From NCBI RefSeq assembly GCF_964253915.1, contig NZ_CAXUSG020000007.1:186001-250000 (forward strand): a stretch of 64,000 nucleotides of DNA. The letters are read 5' to 3'. The translations under genes and the position numbers were made by a program. Shown here one piece after another: positions 1 to 8,679 of this stretch (positions are counted from its first letter, which is position 1; each line of letters starts with the position of its first letter). The notes under the pieces were generated by a model, which saw only the letters and a list, made by a program, of their open reading frames with translations, was not told the DNA's origin and ran no database searches. The DNA comes from Metarhizobium sp964253915 (GTDB lineage: Bacteria > Pseudomonadota > Alphaproteobacteria > Rhizobiales > Rhizobiaceae).

Positions 1-1
1 C

Positions 2-190
2 GGACGCGGCGATTGCAAGGTCCTGTGGTTCCGCGATGCATGCGGCGCCGTAGCTGCCGGCCCGGATGGCTGGGGTTCCGGCTGGGGCACGAACCGCCGC
101 CGCGCCGAGCGCGAAGCTGTCAACAGCTGCTCGCAATATTCCTATGATTGCGAAGTCATCCGCTGGCAGTGCTCGGGCGCCCGTCCCTGA
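2..190 (+). CDS. DUF4189-type secreted protein, C-terminal fragment
   Basis: The frame is open from the window edge to TGA at 188-190, so only the last 62 codons are present. The fragment is rich in Cys, Trp and Gly (CKVLWFRDACGAVAAG, then GWGSGWG, and a closing VIRWQCSGARP) with five cysteines. That pattern fits the DUF4189 family, which are small exported, probably disulfide-bonded proteins of unknown function. The signal peptide and start lie outside the window. It is convergent with the ABC transporter genes that follow. The family call rests on residue pattern only. Confidence 0.6.
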   Translation, partial: GRGDCKVLWFRDACGAVAAGPDGWGSGWGTNRRRAEREAVNSCSQYSYDCEVIRWQCSGARP

Positions 191-223
191 TCGACAGGTT
201 TTACGGGTCAGCCATCGGCGTAT

Positions 224-245
224 CCGGGCGGCAGTTGCCGTCCGG
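224..245. terminator. Hairpin between two convergent genes
   Basis: CCGGGCGGCA, GT, TGCCGTCCGG forms a 10-bp stem with one G-U wobble. It lies in the 66-bp gap between the DUF4189 stop and the ABC ATPase stop. There is no T-run on either side, so termination is inferred from position and stem strength. Confidence 0.35.
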
Positions 246-256
246 CTTGACATCGT

Positions 257-1285
257 TCAGGCAAGGCACCAGGCCGACAGGATGGCAACCGACAGCTTGT
301 CGCCAACCGAAACTCTGACGGCACTGAACGCCCGCAGGATCTGGCCGTCCGGCAACGCCAGCCGCAAGGCATAACGCTCGCCTTCGTAAATAGCCGACAC
401 GACACGGCAGGCGATGCCATCAGCGTCGATTGCCACATGCTGCGGACGAACGAGGATATCCGCGGAAGCGCCTGCGGCACCATCCTGGAACAGGGGCCGG
501 ATGGCCGGCCAGTCGAGCAGACGGGGCATTCCCTCGGTCAGCGGAAGCCGCAGGATGGCGCCCTGCCCGATCAGGGCGCCTGCCATCCGCCCTTCGGGTC
601 TCGCATAGATTTCTTCCGGTGGCGCCAGTTGCACCAGCCGGCCCTCCGACATCACCGCGACCTCGGTCGCAAGCGCCATCGCCTCGCTCTGGTCATGGGT
701 GACGTAAATCATCGTGGCGCCGGAGCGATTGTGGAAATCGCGGAACGTTTCTTCCATTTCCTGCTTCAGGTGGCGGTCGAGATTGGCGAGCGGCTCGTCC
801 AGCAGCACCACATCCGGCGATGTCACCAGGCATCGCGCCAGCGCCACCCGCTGCCGCTGACCGCCCGAAAGTGCCGCCGGCTGCCGGTCGGCATGGTCTC
901 GCAGCCGCACGGCATCCAGCGCATCGGCGACGGCCTTGCGCCCGCGCTCGCCGGAAATGCCGCGCACCTTCAGGGGATATCCGACGTTTTCGGCAACCGT
1001 CATATGCGGCCACAGGGCATAGGATTGGAACACCATCGCCATGTTGCGCCGCTCCGGCGGCACCATGGAGGCCGCGTCGGCCAGCAGCCGGTCGCCAAGC
1101 AGAATGGAACCGTCGCTCGGTTGCTCGAAGCCGGCGATCATGCGCAGCACCGTGGTCTTGCCGCAGCCGGACGGCCCAAGCAAGGCGAGGAAGCCGCCGG
1201 CCCGCACGTCGAGCGACAATGCCAAGACGGCGGGACGACCGCCGCCAAAATCCTTGCCGACATGGTTGAGGATCAGCTTCGCCAC
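257..1285 (-). CDS. ABC transporter ATP-binding protein, Fbp/Pot-like
   Basis: This is the ATPase of a binding-protein-dependent importer, 342 residues if started at GTG 1285. Walker A (GPSGCGKTT) is at residues 37-45, the Q-loop (FQSYALWP) near 86-93, the LSGGQ signature at 139-143 and Walker B (VVLLDEP) at 159-165. A C-terminal TOBE-like extension follows residue 250, as in the CUT1/Fbp/Pot families. The GTG start overlaps the end of the permease gene by 13 bp, which suggests translational coupling; upstream in-frame codons lie deep in the permease gene and were ignored. It is the last gene of the operon 2972-3952, 1273-2964, 257-1285. The substrate is not shown by the ATPase. Confidence 0.88.
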   Translation of the reverse strand: MAKLILNHVGKDFGGGRPAVLALSLDVRAGGFLALLGPSGCGKTTVLRMIAGFEQPSDGSILLGDRLLADAASMVPPERRNMAMVFQSYALWPHMTVAENVGYPLKVRGISGERGRKAVADALDAVRLRDHADRQPAALSGGQRQRVALARCLVTSPDVVLLDEPLANLDRHLKQEMEETFRDFHNRSGATMIYVTHDQSEAMALATEVAVMSEGRLVQLAPPEEIYARPEGRMAGALIGQGAILRLPLTEGMPRLLDWPAIRPLFQDGAAGASADILVRPQHVAIDADGIACRVVSAIYEGERYALRLALPDGQILRAFSAVRVSVGDKLSVAILSAWCLA

Positions 1286-2964
1286 GGCAGCACCCCTTTC
1301 GGCAGGCGTTTTGCGAAAAATTCGAGCGCCAGCATCATCGCCACCACCATGACCACCACCAATACGGACAACGCCGAAGCCAGGTCGGAACCGCCGCTGT
1401 CGTCGAGATTGTAGATCACCACGCCGAGCGTCTGCGTGCCGGCCGTCCATAGAAGGGCCGAGACGGTCAATTCGTTGCAGGCGATCAGGAAGACCAGGAT
1501 GACGGAAGCACCGGCCGCCGGCGCCACCAGCGGCACGACGATATCGACAAGCCGCCGGTAAAAGCCGGCGCCGGCCAGTCGTGCTGCCTCCTCCAGCGCC
1601 GGATCGAGCTGATGAAAGGCGCTGACCACCGGCTTCAGGCTGACGGCGAAGAAGCTGGAGAAATAGGCGATCAGGATGATCCAGATCGTGCCGTACAGCG
1701 TGACGTTCAGCAGCGGCAGAGGGCCGGCGAAAACCAGGATGAAGGCGACCGCAAGCACGATGCCGGGCAAGGCGTAGGGGATTTCCACCAGCGCCGTCAG
1801 TACCCGCGCCAGCACGCCGCGGCGCGACGCCAGTTGATAACCGACAAGCAGCGTCAGCAGAAGCAGACCGAATGCGGTCGTCGCCGACAGGAAGAGCGAA
1901 TTGGCGAAGGCGGTACGTGTCGCCGACTGGCGGAACAGCACTTCCTCGAAAGCATGGAACGACATGGTCGAAAAGGTCAACGGCACGCCATAGGCCGGCA
2001 CCAGCGCGCCGGCGAGCAGCGCCAGGAACGGCGCCACGAGCACGAAGAACAAAAGCAGCCATAACAGCGGGGCGACCAGCAGCCTGAGGCCTCCGAGCCG
2101 GAATGTGGCGATGGCGCCGGCAAGACCGATGACCCGATAATCCCGCCCCCGCAGCGCCCGCTCCTGGACGGCGAGGCCCACCACCGAGATCACTGCGATG
2201 GCGGTCGACAATAGCGCCACCTCTCCAAAGGTCCGGCTACTGAAAGCGGAAAACTTCGAAAAGATCAGCGTCGGCAGCGTATAAATCGAAGCCGGTATGC
2301 CGAGAATGGCGGGAATACCAAAATTGCCGACACAGGACACGAAGGCGATGGCCGCCCCTGCGATCAGGCCCGGCATCGACAGCGGCAGAACGATATCGCG
2401 AAACACCTGCAGCCCGGAGGCGCCGGAAAGTCTTGCCGCCTCTATGCCGTCCCGCGGCAGGGCCATCAGTCCGGCCCGCAGGGCAAGGTAGACGAGCGGC
2501 GCATGCTGCACACCAAACAGCAGCGCAATGCCGCCGACCGAATAAAGCGGCTGCGGCGATCCGAGCGGCGGGGCGATGTGCAGCGCCTTTAGCAGCGGGC
2601 TGGAGGGGCCGGACATCTGCACCCAGGCCAGCGCCGTCACCTGCGGCGGGATCATCATCGGCAGGACAAAGAGGAAGCCGAGGATCGATCGCCCCCTAAG
2701 GTCGGTCAGCGTCAGCAGGAAAGCGAAGGTGGCGCCAAGCATCACGGAGATCGCCGTGCCGAAAAGCGCCGTCTCCAGCGTATAGCGCACCGACGACCAG
2801 AGGGCGGGATCGGCCAGAAGCCCGCCCAGGTCACCGCGCAACAGGGCGACAAAACCGGCGAAGGCAAGGCGCGACAGCGGCAGGACGCTCAGGAAAGCAA
2901 CGGCAAGGACAACGAAAGGAAGCAGCCAGCGGGGCTGGCTGCTTTCCGAAGCGGATCGGGTCAT
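1273..2964 (-). CDS. ABC transporter permease, fused double-domain (FbpB-like)
   Basis: This inner-membrane permease of 563 residues has about twelve hydrophobic segments in two homologous halves. Each half carries an EAA-type loop that contacts the ATPase: EAARLSGASGLQVFRDIVLP in the first half and EEAARLAGAGFYRRLVDIVVP in the second. Fusion of both permease domains in one chain is typical of FbpB/AfuB iron(III) and some phosphonate or thiamine importers. It starts 7 bp after the binding-protein gene and overlaps the ATPase gene. Iron is the usual substrate of close relatives, but no iron box was recognised upstream, so the substrate stays open. Confidence 0.87.
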   Translation of the reverse strand: MTRSASESSQPRWLLPFVVLAVAFLSVLPLSRLAFAGFVALLRGDLGGLLADPALWSSVRYTLETALFGTAISVMLGATFAFLLTLTDLRGRSILGFLFVLPMMIPPQVTALAWVQMSGPSSPLLKALHIAPPLGSPQPLYSVGGIALLFGVQHAPLVYLALRAGLMALPRDGIEAARLSGASGLQVFRDIVLPLSMPGLIAGAAIAFVSCVGNFGIPAILGIPASIYTLPTLIFSKFSAFSSRTFGEVALLSTAIAVISVVGLAVQERALRGRDYRVIGLAGAIATFRLGGLRLLVAPLLWLLLFFVLVAPFLALLAGALVPAYGVPLTFSTMSFHAFEEVLFRQSATRTAFANSLFLSATTAFGLLLLTLLVGYQLASRRGVLARVLTALVEIPYALPGIVLAVAFILVFAGPLPLLNVTLYGTIWIILIAYFSSFFAVSLKPVVSAFHQLDPALEEAARLAGAGFYRRLVDIVVPLVAPAAGASVILVFLIACNELTVSALLWTAGTQTLGVVIYNLDDSGGSDLASALSVLVVVMVVAMMLALEFFAKRLPKGVLPWRS

Positions 2965-2971
2965 CTCGGTG

Positions 2972-3952
2972 TTAGTTCGAGCCGTAGATGCCGGAGAAAG
3001 TCTTCAGGTCCTCGTCGGTGTTCTTCAGCGCCTCGGCGGCGTTGATCGGCAGCACCTTGATGCTGTCACGCGCCGGGAAACCTTCCGGCAGCGCCGTGCC
3101 GTTGCGGGCCGGGATGTAGCCGAGCTTGACGAAACCTTCCTGGCCCTTCTCGGACAGGACGTAATCGACGAATTTCTGAGCCGCCTCGGCGTTCTTGGCG
3201 GAGGCCAGAATGCCGACCGGCTCGGTCACAGCCGAAACGCCTTCCTTCGGGAAAACGAACTCGACGGGCGCGCCCTTGGCCTTTTCGCGGATCGGCATGT
3301 AATCGACGACCATGCCGTAAGCCTTCTCGCCCGAAGCGACCGACTTCAGCACGGCACCGTTGCCGCCGGCGGCGATTGCGCCGTTGCCGGCGAGGTTCTT
3401 GTAGAGGTCCCAGCCGAGGCCTTCGACGCCGGTCAGCGTCTGGGCGTGGATCAGGGCAGCACCCGAGGTCAGCGGGCTCGGCATCGTTACAAGGCCCTTG
3501 GCTTCCGGCTTGGTCAGGTCGAGCCAGCTTTCCGGCTTCATGCCGGCCGCCGTGTTGTAGACGATGCCGGTGGTGATCAGCTTGGTGGAGTAATAATAGC
3601 CGTCGGCATCGTAGAGGGCGGCGTCGTAATTGGCGGCTTCCGGCGACTTGTAGGCCAGCAGCTGGCCGGCCTGCTTCATGCGCTCCAGCGTCACGGTGTC
3701 GGCGATCAAGAGCACGTCGGCGACCGGGTTGCCGGCCTCGATTTCAGCCATCAGCTTAGCCATGATCTTCGGCGTGCCGTCGCGCACCCAGTCGACCTTG
3801 ATATCCGGATTGACAGCCATGAAGCCGTCGACGGTCGCCTGTGCGTCCTCGTTGGGCTGGCTGGTGTAGAGCACCAGATTGGCGGCGTTGGCCGAAAAGG
3901 CCATCATGCCGAAGGCAGCGGCGGCGGTCAGGGCGGAAAGCAAGGTCTTCAT
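2972..3952 (-). CDS. ABC transporter periplasmic substrate-binding protein (AfuA/FbpA-like)
   Basis: This 326-residue periplasmic binding protein has a clear signal peptide, with cleavage expected after SANA near residue 23. The mature start NLVLYTSQPNEDAQATVDGF matches the family 1 fold used for ferric iron and small oxyanions. It is the first gene of a three-gene importer operon with the permease 7 bp downstream, the usual binding-protein, permease, ATPase order. Iron(III) is the default guess; phosphonate-type ligands are possible because related proteins share this opening. It is divergent from the channel gene at 4181. Confidence 0.85.
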   Translation of the reverse strand: MKTLLSALTAAAAFGMMAFSANAANLVLYTSQPNEDAQATVDGFMAVNPDIKVDWVRDGTPKIMAKLMAEIEAGNPVADVLLIADTVTLERMKQAGQLLAYKSPEAANYDAALYDADGYYYSTKLITTGIVYNTAAGMKPESWLDLTKPEAKGLVTMPSPLTSGAALIHAQTLTGVEGLGWDLYKNLAGNGAIAAGGNGAVLKSVASGEKAYGMVVDYMPIREKAKGAPVEFVFPKEGVSAVTEPVGILASAKNAEAAQKFVDYVLSEKGQEGFVKLGYIPARNGTALPEGFPARDSIKVLPINAAEALKNTDEDLKTFSGIYGSN

Positions 3953-4180
3953 GGCGGCGATCCTGTTTTTTGCAAGAAGAGAGGCCGCTAAACCACGGGC
4001 AGTTTACATCCATGTGACAGACATCACTGAACAGGCCCGCCCGGCGAGCGACAACATCGCCGAATTGGCGCATTCCATGACTTTTTCGGGTTTCGATCAG
4101 GCGCCAACTCGCTAATCTCGTTGCCAAATTCCGGTCGATCTGCGATTCGGACATCAAAGAAACATTGATTTGGACTACTC

Positions 4181-6082
4181 ATGAGCAAGACTACGGGTTG
4201 GGGCGCGCGGCTGCGCTACGAGTTCGACAAGAGCATGGCCGCCGGCGCCATCGCGCTGATCGGATGGCTGGCGCTGATATCGCTTGTCGTCATCATCTTC
4301 GCCGGCGCCTTTCTGGCGATCACGCAGATCGCCCCGGAGGGCGGTTCACCCGTCAGCTTCATCGAAGGTGCCTGGGAATCGCTGATGCGCACCATGGATG
4401 CGGGCACCATGGGCGGCGATGCCGGCTGGGGGTTCCGCGGCGTCTCGCTGGTGGTCACCATCGCCGGCATTTTCGTCTTCTCCGCCCTGATCGGCGTGCT
4501 CAGCGCCGGCATCGAGGACAAGCTCAGCGAGTTGCGCAAGGGCCGCTCGCTGGTTCTGGAAAAGGACCAGACGATCATCCTCAACTGGTCGCCGTCCATC
4601 TTCGATGTCATCTCCGAACTCGTCATCGCCAACCAGAGCAGAAAGCACCCGCGCATCGTCATCATGGCCCACAAGGATAAGGTGGAGATGGAGGACGAGA
4701 TCGCCGACAAGATCGACGATCTCAAGAACACCAAGATCATCTGCCGCAGCGGCGACCCGACCGATCTTTACGACCTTTCCATCGTCAATCCGCAGACCTC
4801 GCGCTCGATCATCGTGCTGTCGCCGGAAGGTGACGATGCGGATTCGCAGGTGATCAAGTCGGTGCTGGCCCTCGTCAACGATCCGAAGCGACGTGAAAAA
4901 CCCTACCAGATCGCCGCCGAAATCCGTGAGTCGCGCAATGCCGAAGTCGCCCGCATGGTCGGCGGCAAGGAGTTGCAGCTGGTGCTCGCCGACAATCTCA
5001 TTTCGCGCATCGTCGTGCATTCCAGCCGCCAGTCGGGCTTGAGTGCCGTCTATTCCGAACTGCTCGATTTCGACGGCTGCGAGATCTATACGATCGACCA
5101 GCCCGCCATCGTCGGCAAACCGTTCGGCGCCGCCGCGATGACCTACGAGAAATGCACGCTGATCGGCCTTTGCGATGCCGAGGGCGCCGTGCATCTCAAT
5201 CCGCCCCCGAGCCGCATTATCGTTGCCGGCGAGAAGGCGATCATCATTGCCGAAGACGACGCAGCGATCAAATCGACCGCCATGGAACTGCGCATCGAAA
5301 AGCAGGCCGTCCTGCCGGCCGTCAAGCGCACCCCCGGTCCGGAACGGACGCTGCTGCTCGGCTGGAACCGGCGCGGGCCGATCATCTCCACGGAACTCTC
5401 GCGCTATGTGGCGCCGGGATCGCTGCTGACGATTGCCGCCGATACGCCGGAGCTCGAAGCCGATATCGCCGCCCTGAACGACATCAGCGGCAACCTCACC
5501 ATCAACTACCGGATCATCGACACCGGAAGCCGTGCGGCGCTCGACGCCCTCGATATCCCGCAATACGACCATGTGCTGGTTCTCGGCTACAGCGACCACA
5601 TGGCGCCGCAGACGGCCGACACTCGGACGCTGGTCACGCTGCTCACCATCCGCCGCATCGCCGAGAAGGCGGGCCGCCACATCAGCGTCGTCAGCGAGAT
5701 GACCGATGTCCGCAACCGCGAACTGGCGGAAGTCACCCGCGCCGATGATTTCGTCGTCAGCAACAAGCTGGTCAGCCTGATGCTCGCCCAGGCCTCGGAA
5801 AACGATACTATGGCGGCGATCTTCGATGAATTGCTGGATGAGGAAGGCTCGGAAATCTACATGCGGCCGATTTCGGACTATGTCGCCATCGACGCGCCGC
5901 GCGATTTCTACACTGTCAGCTACTCCGCCCTGCGGCGCGGCGAAATCGCCCTCGGCTACCGCCGCCAGCGCCTGGAAGACGAGGATTCCCGCAATCTCGG
6001 CGGCGTGGTGGTGAACCCGCCCAAGGGCGAAAAAGTCTCGTTCCTGGAAACGGACCGCGTTATCGTCCTCGCACGGGACTGA
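4181..6082 (+). CDS. CASTOR/POLLUX-family ion channel-like protein
   Basis: This 633-residue membrane protein has two N-terminal membrane segments (about residues 18-43 and 88-110) around a possible pore region. Two cytosolic NAD-binding-like Rossmann units follow; the second opens at LLLGWNRRGPIISTELSRYV. The layout and the block ILNWSPSIFDVISELVIAN match the CASTOR/POLLUX (DMI1/SYM8) middle domain, otherwise known from legume nuclear-envelope channels needed for root symbiosis signalling. Bacterial members are uncharacterised; regulated cation (K+ or Ca2+) passage is an inference from the RCK-like architecture. It is a single-gene unit ended by a strong terminator. Confidence 0.8.
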   Translation: MSKTTGWGARLRYEFDKSMAAGAIALIGWLALISLVVIIFAGAFLAITQIAPEGGSPVSFIEGAWESLMRTMDAGTMGGDAGWGFRGVSLVVTIAGIFVFSALIGVLSAGIEDKLSELRKGRSLVLEKDQTIILNWSPSIFDVISELVIANQSRKHPRIVIMAHKDKVEMEDEIADKIDDLKNTKIICRSGDPTDLYDLSIVNPQTSRSIIVLSPEGDDADSQVIKSVLALVNDPKRREKPYQIAAEIRESRNAEVARMVGGKELQLVLADNLISRIVVHSSRQSGLSAVYSELLDFDGCEIYTIDQPAIVGKPFGAAAMTYEKCTLIGLCDAEGAVHLNPPPSRIIVAGEKAIIIAEDDAAIKSTAMELRIEKQAVLPAVKRTPGPERTLLLGWNRRGPIISTELSRYVAPGSLLTIAADTPELEADIAALNDISGNLTINYRIIDTGSRAALDALDIPQYDHVLVLGYSDHMAPQTADTRTLVTLLTIRRIAEKAGRHISVVSEMTDVRNRELAEVTRADDFVVSNKLVSLMLAQASENDTMAAIFDELLDEEGSEIYMRPISDYVAIDAPRDFYTVSYSALRRGEIALGYRRQRLEDEDSRNLGGVVVNPPKGEKVSFLETDRVIVLARD

Positions 6083-6104
6083 TTGTCACAGCGGTCAAAT
6101 GTTT

Positions 6105-6141
6105 ACGGCGGCGGTCGCATGGACCGCCGCCGTTTCTTTTT
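6105..6141 (+). terminator. Rho-independent terminator after the channel gene
   Basis: A perfect 12-bp stem (ACGGCGGCGGTC, loop GCATG, GACCGCCGCCGT) is followed by TTTCTTTTT. It starts 23 bp after the channel stop and faces the convergent aminotransferase gene. Confidence 0.9.
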
Positions 6142-6148
6142 GCAGCAA

Positions 6149-7372
6149 TCAGGCTGCCGCGATTTCGGAAGCGACGAGGCTGCCGAGGCGCTTGATGCCT
6201 TCGTCGATCATTTCGTCATTGGCGCAGGAGAAGCTGACGCGCAGCGTGTTGGCGCCCGAGCCGTCGGCAAAGAAGGCCTGGCCGGGCACGAAGGCAACCT
6301 TCGCCGTCTCCAGAGACTTTGCCAGCAGCTTGGCGCCGTCCATGCCCTTCGGCAACGTCACCCAGACGAACATGCCACCTTCCGGTTTGGTCCACTCCAC
6401 ACCGGCGGGCATATATTTCTGCAGGGCGGCCAGCATGCTGTTGCGGCGCTGGCTGTAGGCGGCCTTGATCTTGGCGACCTGGGCATCGAAGCCATTCTCG
6501 GCGACATGGGCGATGGCCATCTGGTTGATGGTCGAGGAATGCAGGTCGGCCGCCTGCTTCATCAGCACCAGCTTGCGGATGACCTGGGCGTTGCCGACGA
6601 TGAAGCCGACACGCAGGCCCGGCGCCAGCGTCTTGGAGAAGCTGCCGCAATAGATCGTGCGGGTATCCTCGATACTGCCCTTCCGGGCGATTTCCAGCGC
6701 CAGGATCGGCGGCACCGGCTCGCCATCGTAACGCAGCGACTGGTAGGCGGCATCCTCGATGACGGCGATGTCGAGTTCCTCGGCCAACACCAGCACCTTT
6801 TCGCGATCTTCGCGGTTGACGGTCTCGCCGGTGGGGTTGGCGAAGTCGGCGGAGAGATAGGCGAACTTCACCTTGCCGCCGTTCTGTTCAGCCGTGGTGC
6901 GGTAGGAATCCGGCGTGCGGTTGCCGCCCGGCGTCAGCTGGTCGTAGGACGGCTCGTAAGCGTTGAAGGCCTGCAAGGCACCGAGATAGGTCGGCCAGGT
7001 GACGAGCGCGGTATCCTTCGGCGACAGAAAGAGCTTGCCGAGATAATCAAGGCCCTGCTGCGATCCGGAAACGATGAAGACGTTGTCGAGCCCGGCCGGA
7101 ATACCGAGCTTCGCCAATTCCTTGATCAGCCATTCGCGCAGCGGCTTGTAACCTTCGCTGACGGAATATTGCAGGGCGGAATTGACGGCCGTGCTGTCGA
7201 AGATCTCGGCATAGGCCTGCTTGAAATCCTTGTCGGGAAACAAGGCGGGGTCAGGGATGCCGCCAGCGAACGAAATGATGTCCGGACGGTCCAGAAGTTT
7301 CAGAAGTTCGCGGATTTCGGAAGCGCGCATGCGCAGCGAGCGCGTGGCGAAAATGTTGTCCCAATTCAGCAT
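6149..7372 (-). CDS. PLP-dependent aminotransferase, class I/II (LysN/2-aminoadipate type)
   Basis: This 407-residue fold-type I aminotransferase transfers amino groups between an amino acid and a 2-oxo acid. Key sites are the substrate motif FAGGIPDPALFP near 35-46, FANPTGE near 178-184 (the family NPTG), IEDAAY near 206-211 with Asp contacting the PLP nitrogen, and SFSKTLAPG with the PLP lysine at about 247. It resembles the aminotransferase half of MocR proteins without the DNA-binding part. ATG 7372 has GAGGAAA 6 bp upstream; an in-frame ATG 17 codons earlier lacks one. Two TTGT/ACAA inverted repeats lie upstream. The amino donor is unknown. Confidence 0.88.
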   Translation of the reverse strand: MLNWDNIFATRSLRMRASEIRELLKLLDRPDIISFAGGIPDPALFPDKDFKQAYAEIFDSTAVNSALQYSVSEGYKPLREWLIKELAKLGIPAGLDNVFIVSGSQQGLDYLGKLFLSPKDTALVTWPTYLGALQAFNAYEPSYDQLTPGGNRTPDSYRTTAEQNGGKVKFAYLSADFANPTGETVNREDREKVLVLAEELDIAVIEDAAYQSLRYDGEPVPPILALEIARKGSIEDTRTIYCGSFSKTLAPGLRVGFIVGNAQVIRKLVLMKQAADLHSSTINQMAIAHVAENGFDAQVAKIKAAYSQRRNSMLAALQKYMPAGVEWTKPEGGMFVWVTLPKGMDGAKLLAKSLETAKVAFVPGQAFFADGSGANTLRVSFSCANDEMIDEGIKRLGSLVASEIAAA

Positions 7373-7391
7373 GGGGGTTTCCTCAGTTTGT

Positions 7392-7407
7392 TCTTGTATG
7401 GACAAGA
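7392..7407. promoter_or_regulatory. Inverted repeat upstream of the aminotransferase gene (weaker copy)
   Basis: TCTTGT-ATGG-ACAAGA, with 6-bp arms, lies 20-35 bp upstream of the aminotransferase start. It resembles the stronger site at 7452-7466 and may be a second site for the same regulator. Confidence 0.4.
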
Positions 7408-7451
7408 GAAACACGCCGCCCAATTTATGTCAACAATACTGACCTATTTTC

Positions 7452-7466
7452 TTGTCACCATGACAA
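7452..7466. promoter_or_regulatory. Operator-like inverted repeat TTGTCA-N3-TGACAA
   Basis: TTGTCA-CCA-TGACAA (7-bp arms if the flanking C and G are counted) lies 80 bp upstream of the aminotransferase start. The same core with a different spacer occurs at 40473-40487, upstream of the LysE/nitrile hydratase operon. The binding protein is unknown. Confidence 0.5.
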
Positions 7467-7560
7467 GTGCCGGAAACCGCTGCCTGGGCGAAACATCGGT
7501 CGGCGTTTATAATCGACGTTTTCACACCAATCCGGCGGAAAAACGAAGCCTTACGAGAAA

Positions 7561-7582
7561 GGCCGGAGCTTTCGCCCCGGCC
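7561..7582 (-). terminator. Terminator after ilvC
   Basis: On the minus strand, a 9-bp stem GGCCGGGGC/GCTCCGGCC with one G-U pair is closed by a GAAA tetraloop and followed by TTTCT. It starts 26 bp after the ilvC stop. The T-run is short. Confidence 0.6.
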
Positions 7583-7607
7583 CGATGTTCACCTTTCGGC
7601 GACGATC

Positions 7608-8627
7608 TTAGTTGACGGCCTTGTCGACCAGCTTGTTCTTGCCGATCCACGGCATCATGCCGCGCAGCTTGGCACCGACTTCTTCGATCTGGTGCGAGTC
7701 GTTGTTGCGGCGGATGCCCTTGAAGCGAGCGCCACCGGCCTTCCATTCCTGCATCCACTCGGAGGTGAACTTGCCGGTCTGGATGTCCTTGAGGACGCGC
7801 TTCATTTCGGCCTTGGTCTCGGCAGTGATGATGCGGGGACCGGAGACGTATTCGCCCCACTCGGCCGTGTTGGAGATCGAGTAGTTCATGTTGGCGATGC
7901 CGCCTTCATAGATCAGGTCGACGATCAGCTTCACTTCGTGCAGGCACTCGAAATAGGCCATCTCCGGCGCATAACCGCCTTCGACGAGGGTTTCGAAGCC
8001 GGCGCGGATCAGCTCGACGAGACCGCCGCAGAGAACGACCTGTTCGCCGAAGAGGTCGGTTTCGCACTCCTCCTTGAAGTTGGTTTCGATGATGCCCGAA
8101 CGGCCGCCACCAACGCCGCAGGCGTAGGACAGGGCGAGTTCAAGGGCGTTGCCCGAAGCGTTCTGGTGAACGGCAACGAGGCAAGGAACGCCGCCGCCCT
8201 TCTGGTATTCGCCGCGAACCGTGTGGCCCGGGCCTTTCGGCGCGATCATGACGACGTCGAGCGAAGCCTTCGGCTCGATGAGGCCGAAATGGACGTTGAG
8301 GCCGTGGGCGAAAGCGATTGCAGCGCCATCACGGATGTTGCCGGCGATGTCGGCCTTGTAGATGTCGGCCTGGAGTTCGTCCGGAGTTGCCATCATCAGG
8401 AGGTCGCCCCACTTGGCGGCTTCGGCAACGGTCATGACCTTGAAGCCGTCGGCTTCGGCCTTCTTGACGGTCGGCGAGCCGGCCTTGAGGGCGATCACGA
8501 CGTTGGTGGCGCCCGAATCCTTGAGGTTCAGCGCGTGGGCGCGGCCCTGGGAGCCGTAGCCGACGATAACGACGTTCTTCGACTTGATGAGGTTGAGATC
8601 GGCATCACGATCGTAATAGACGCGCAT
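7608..8627 (-). CDS. ilvC: Ketol-acid reductoisomerase (class I)
   Basis: IlvC makes 2,3-dihydroxy-isovalerate or 3-methylvalerate from acetolactate or acetohydroxybutyrate using NADPH and Mg2+, the second common step of Val/Ile/Leu synthesis. The protein has 339 residues, the usual class I length. The Rossmann motif GYGSQGRAHALNLKDSG starts at residue 23. The C-terminal knotted domain holds acidic metal ligands in the DLFGEQVVLCGG and ECLHEVKLIVDLIYEGG blocks. It stands apart from ilvI and ilvH, 34 kb away in this window, and seems to be a single-gene unit. No leader peptide was seen upstream. Confidence 0.97.
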   Translation of the reverse strand: MRVYYDRDADLNLIKSKNVVIVGYGSQGRAHALNLKDSGATNVVIALKAGSPTVKKAEADGFKVMTVAEAAKWGDLLMMATPDELQADIYKADIAGNIRDGAAIAFAHGLNVHFGLIEPKASLDVVMIAPKGPGHTVRGEYQKGGGVPCLVAVHQNASGNALELALSYACGVGGGRSGIIETNFKEECETDLFGEQVVLCGGLVELIRAGFETLVEGGYAPEMAYFECLHEVKLIVDLIYEGGIANMNYSISNTAEWGEYVSGPRIITAETKAEMKRVLKDIQTGKFTSEWMQEWKAGGARFKGIRRNNDSHQIEEVGAKLRGMMPWIGKNKLVDKAVN

Positions 8628-8679
8628 TTGAATGTCCTTCCCTTGTGCTTGTCTGTTGTACCTGTGTTTCGAGACGGTC

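Noticed and set aside
437..1414. Long open frame on the plus strand opposite the ABC ATPase
   Set aside because: The minus-strand frame has full ABC motifs; the plus frame is Arg/His-rich without a family pattern, a normal shadow in high-GC DNA.
257..2062. Apparent 601-residue fusion ahead of the ABC ATPase
   Set aside because: The extra N-terminal part is out-of-frame reading of the permease gene; a GTG with normal overlap at 1285 starts the ATPase.
3953..4180. Iron-response box upstream of the Fbp-type importer
   Set aside because: No convincing Fur, Irr or RirA site could be read, so iron control is not claimed.
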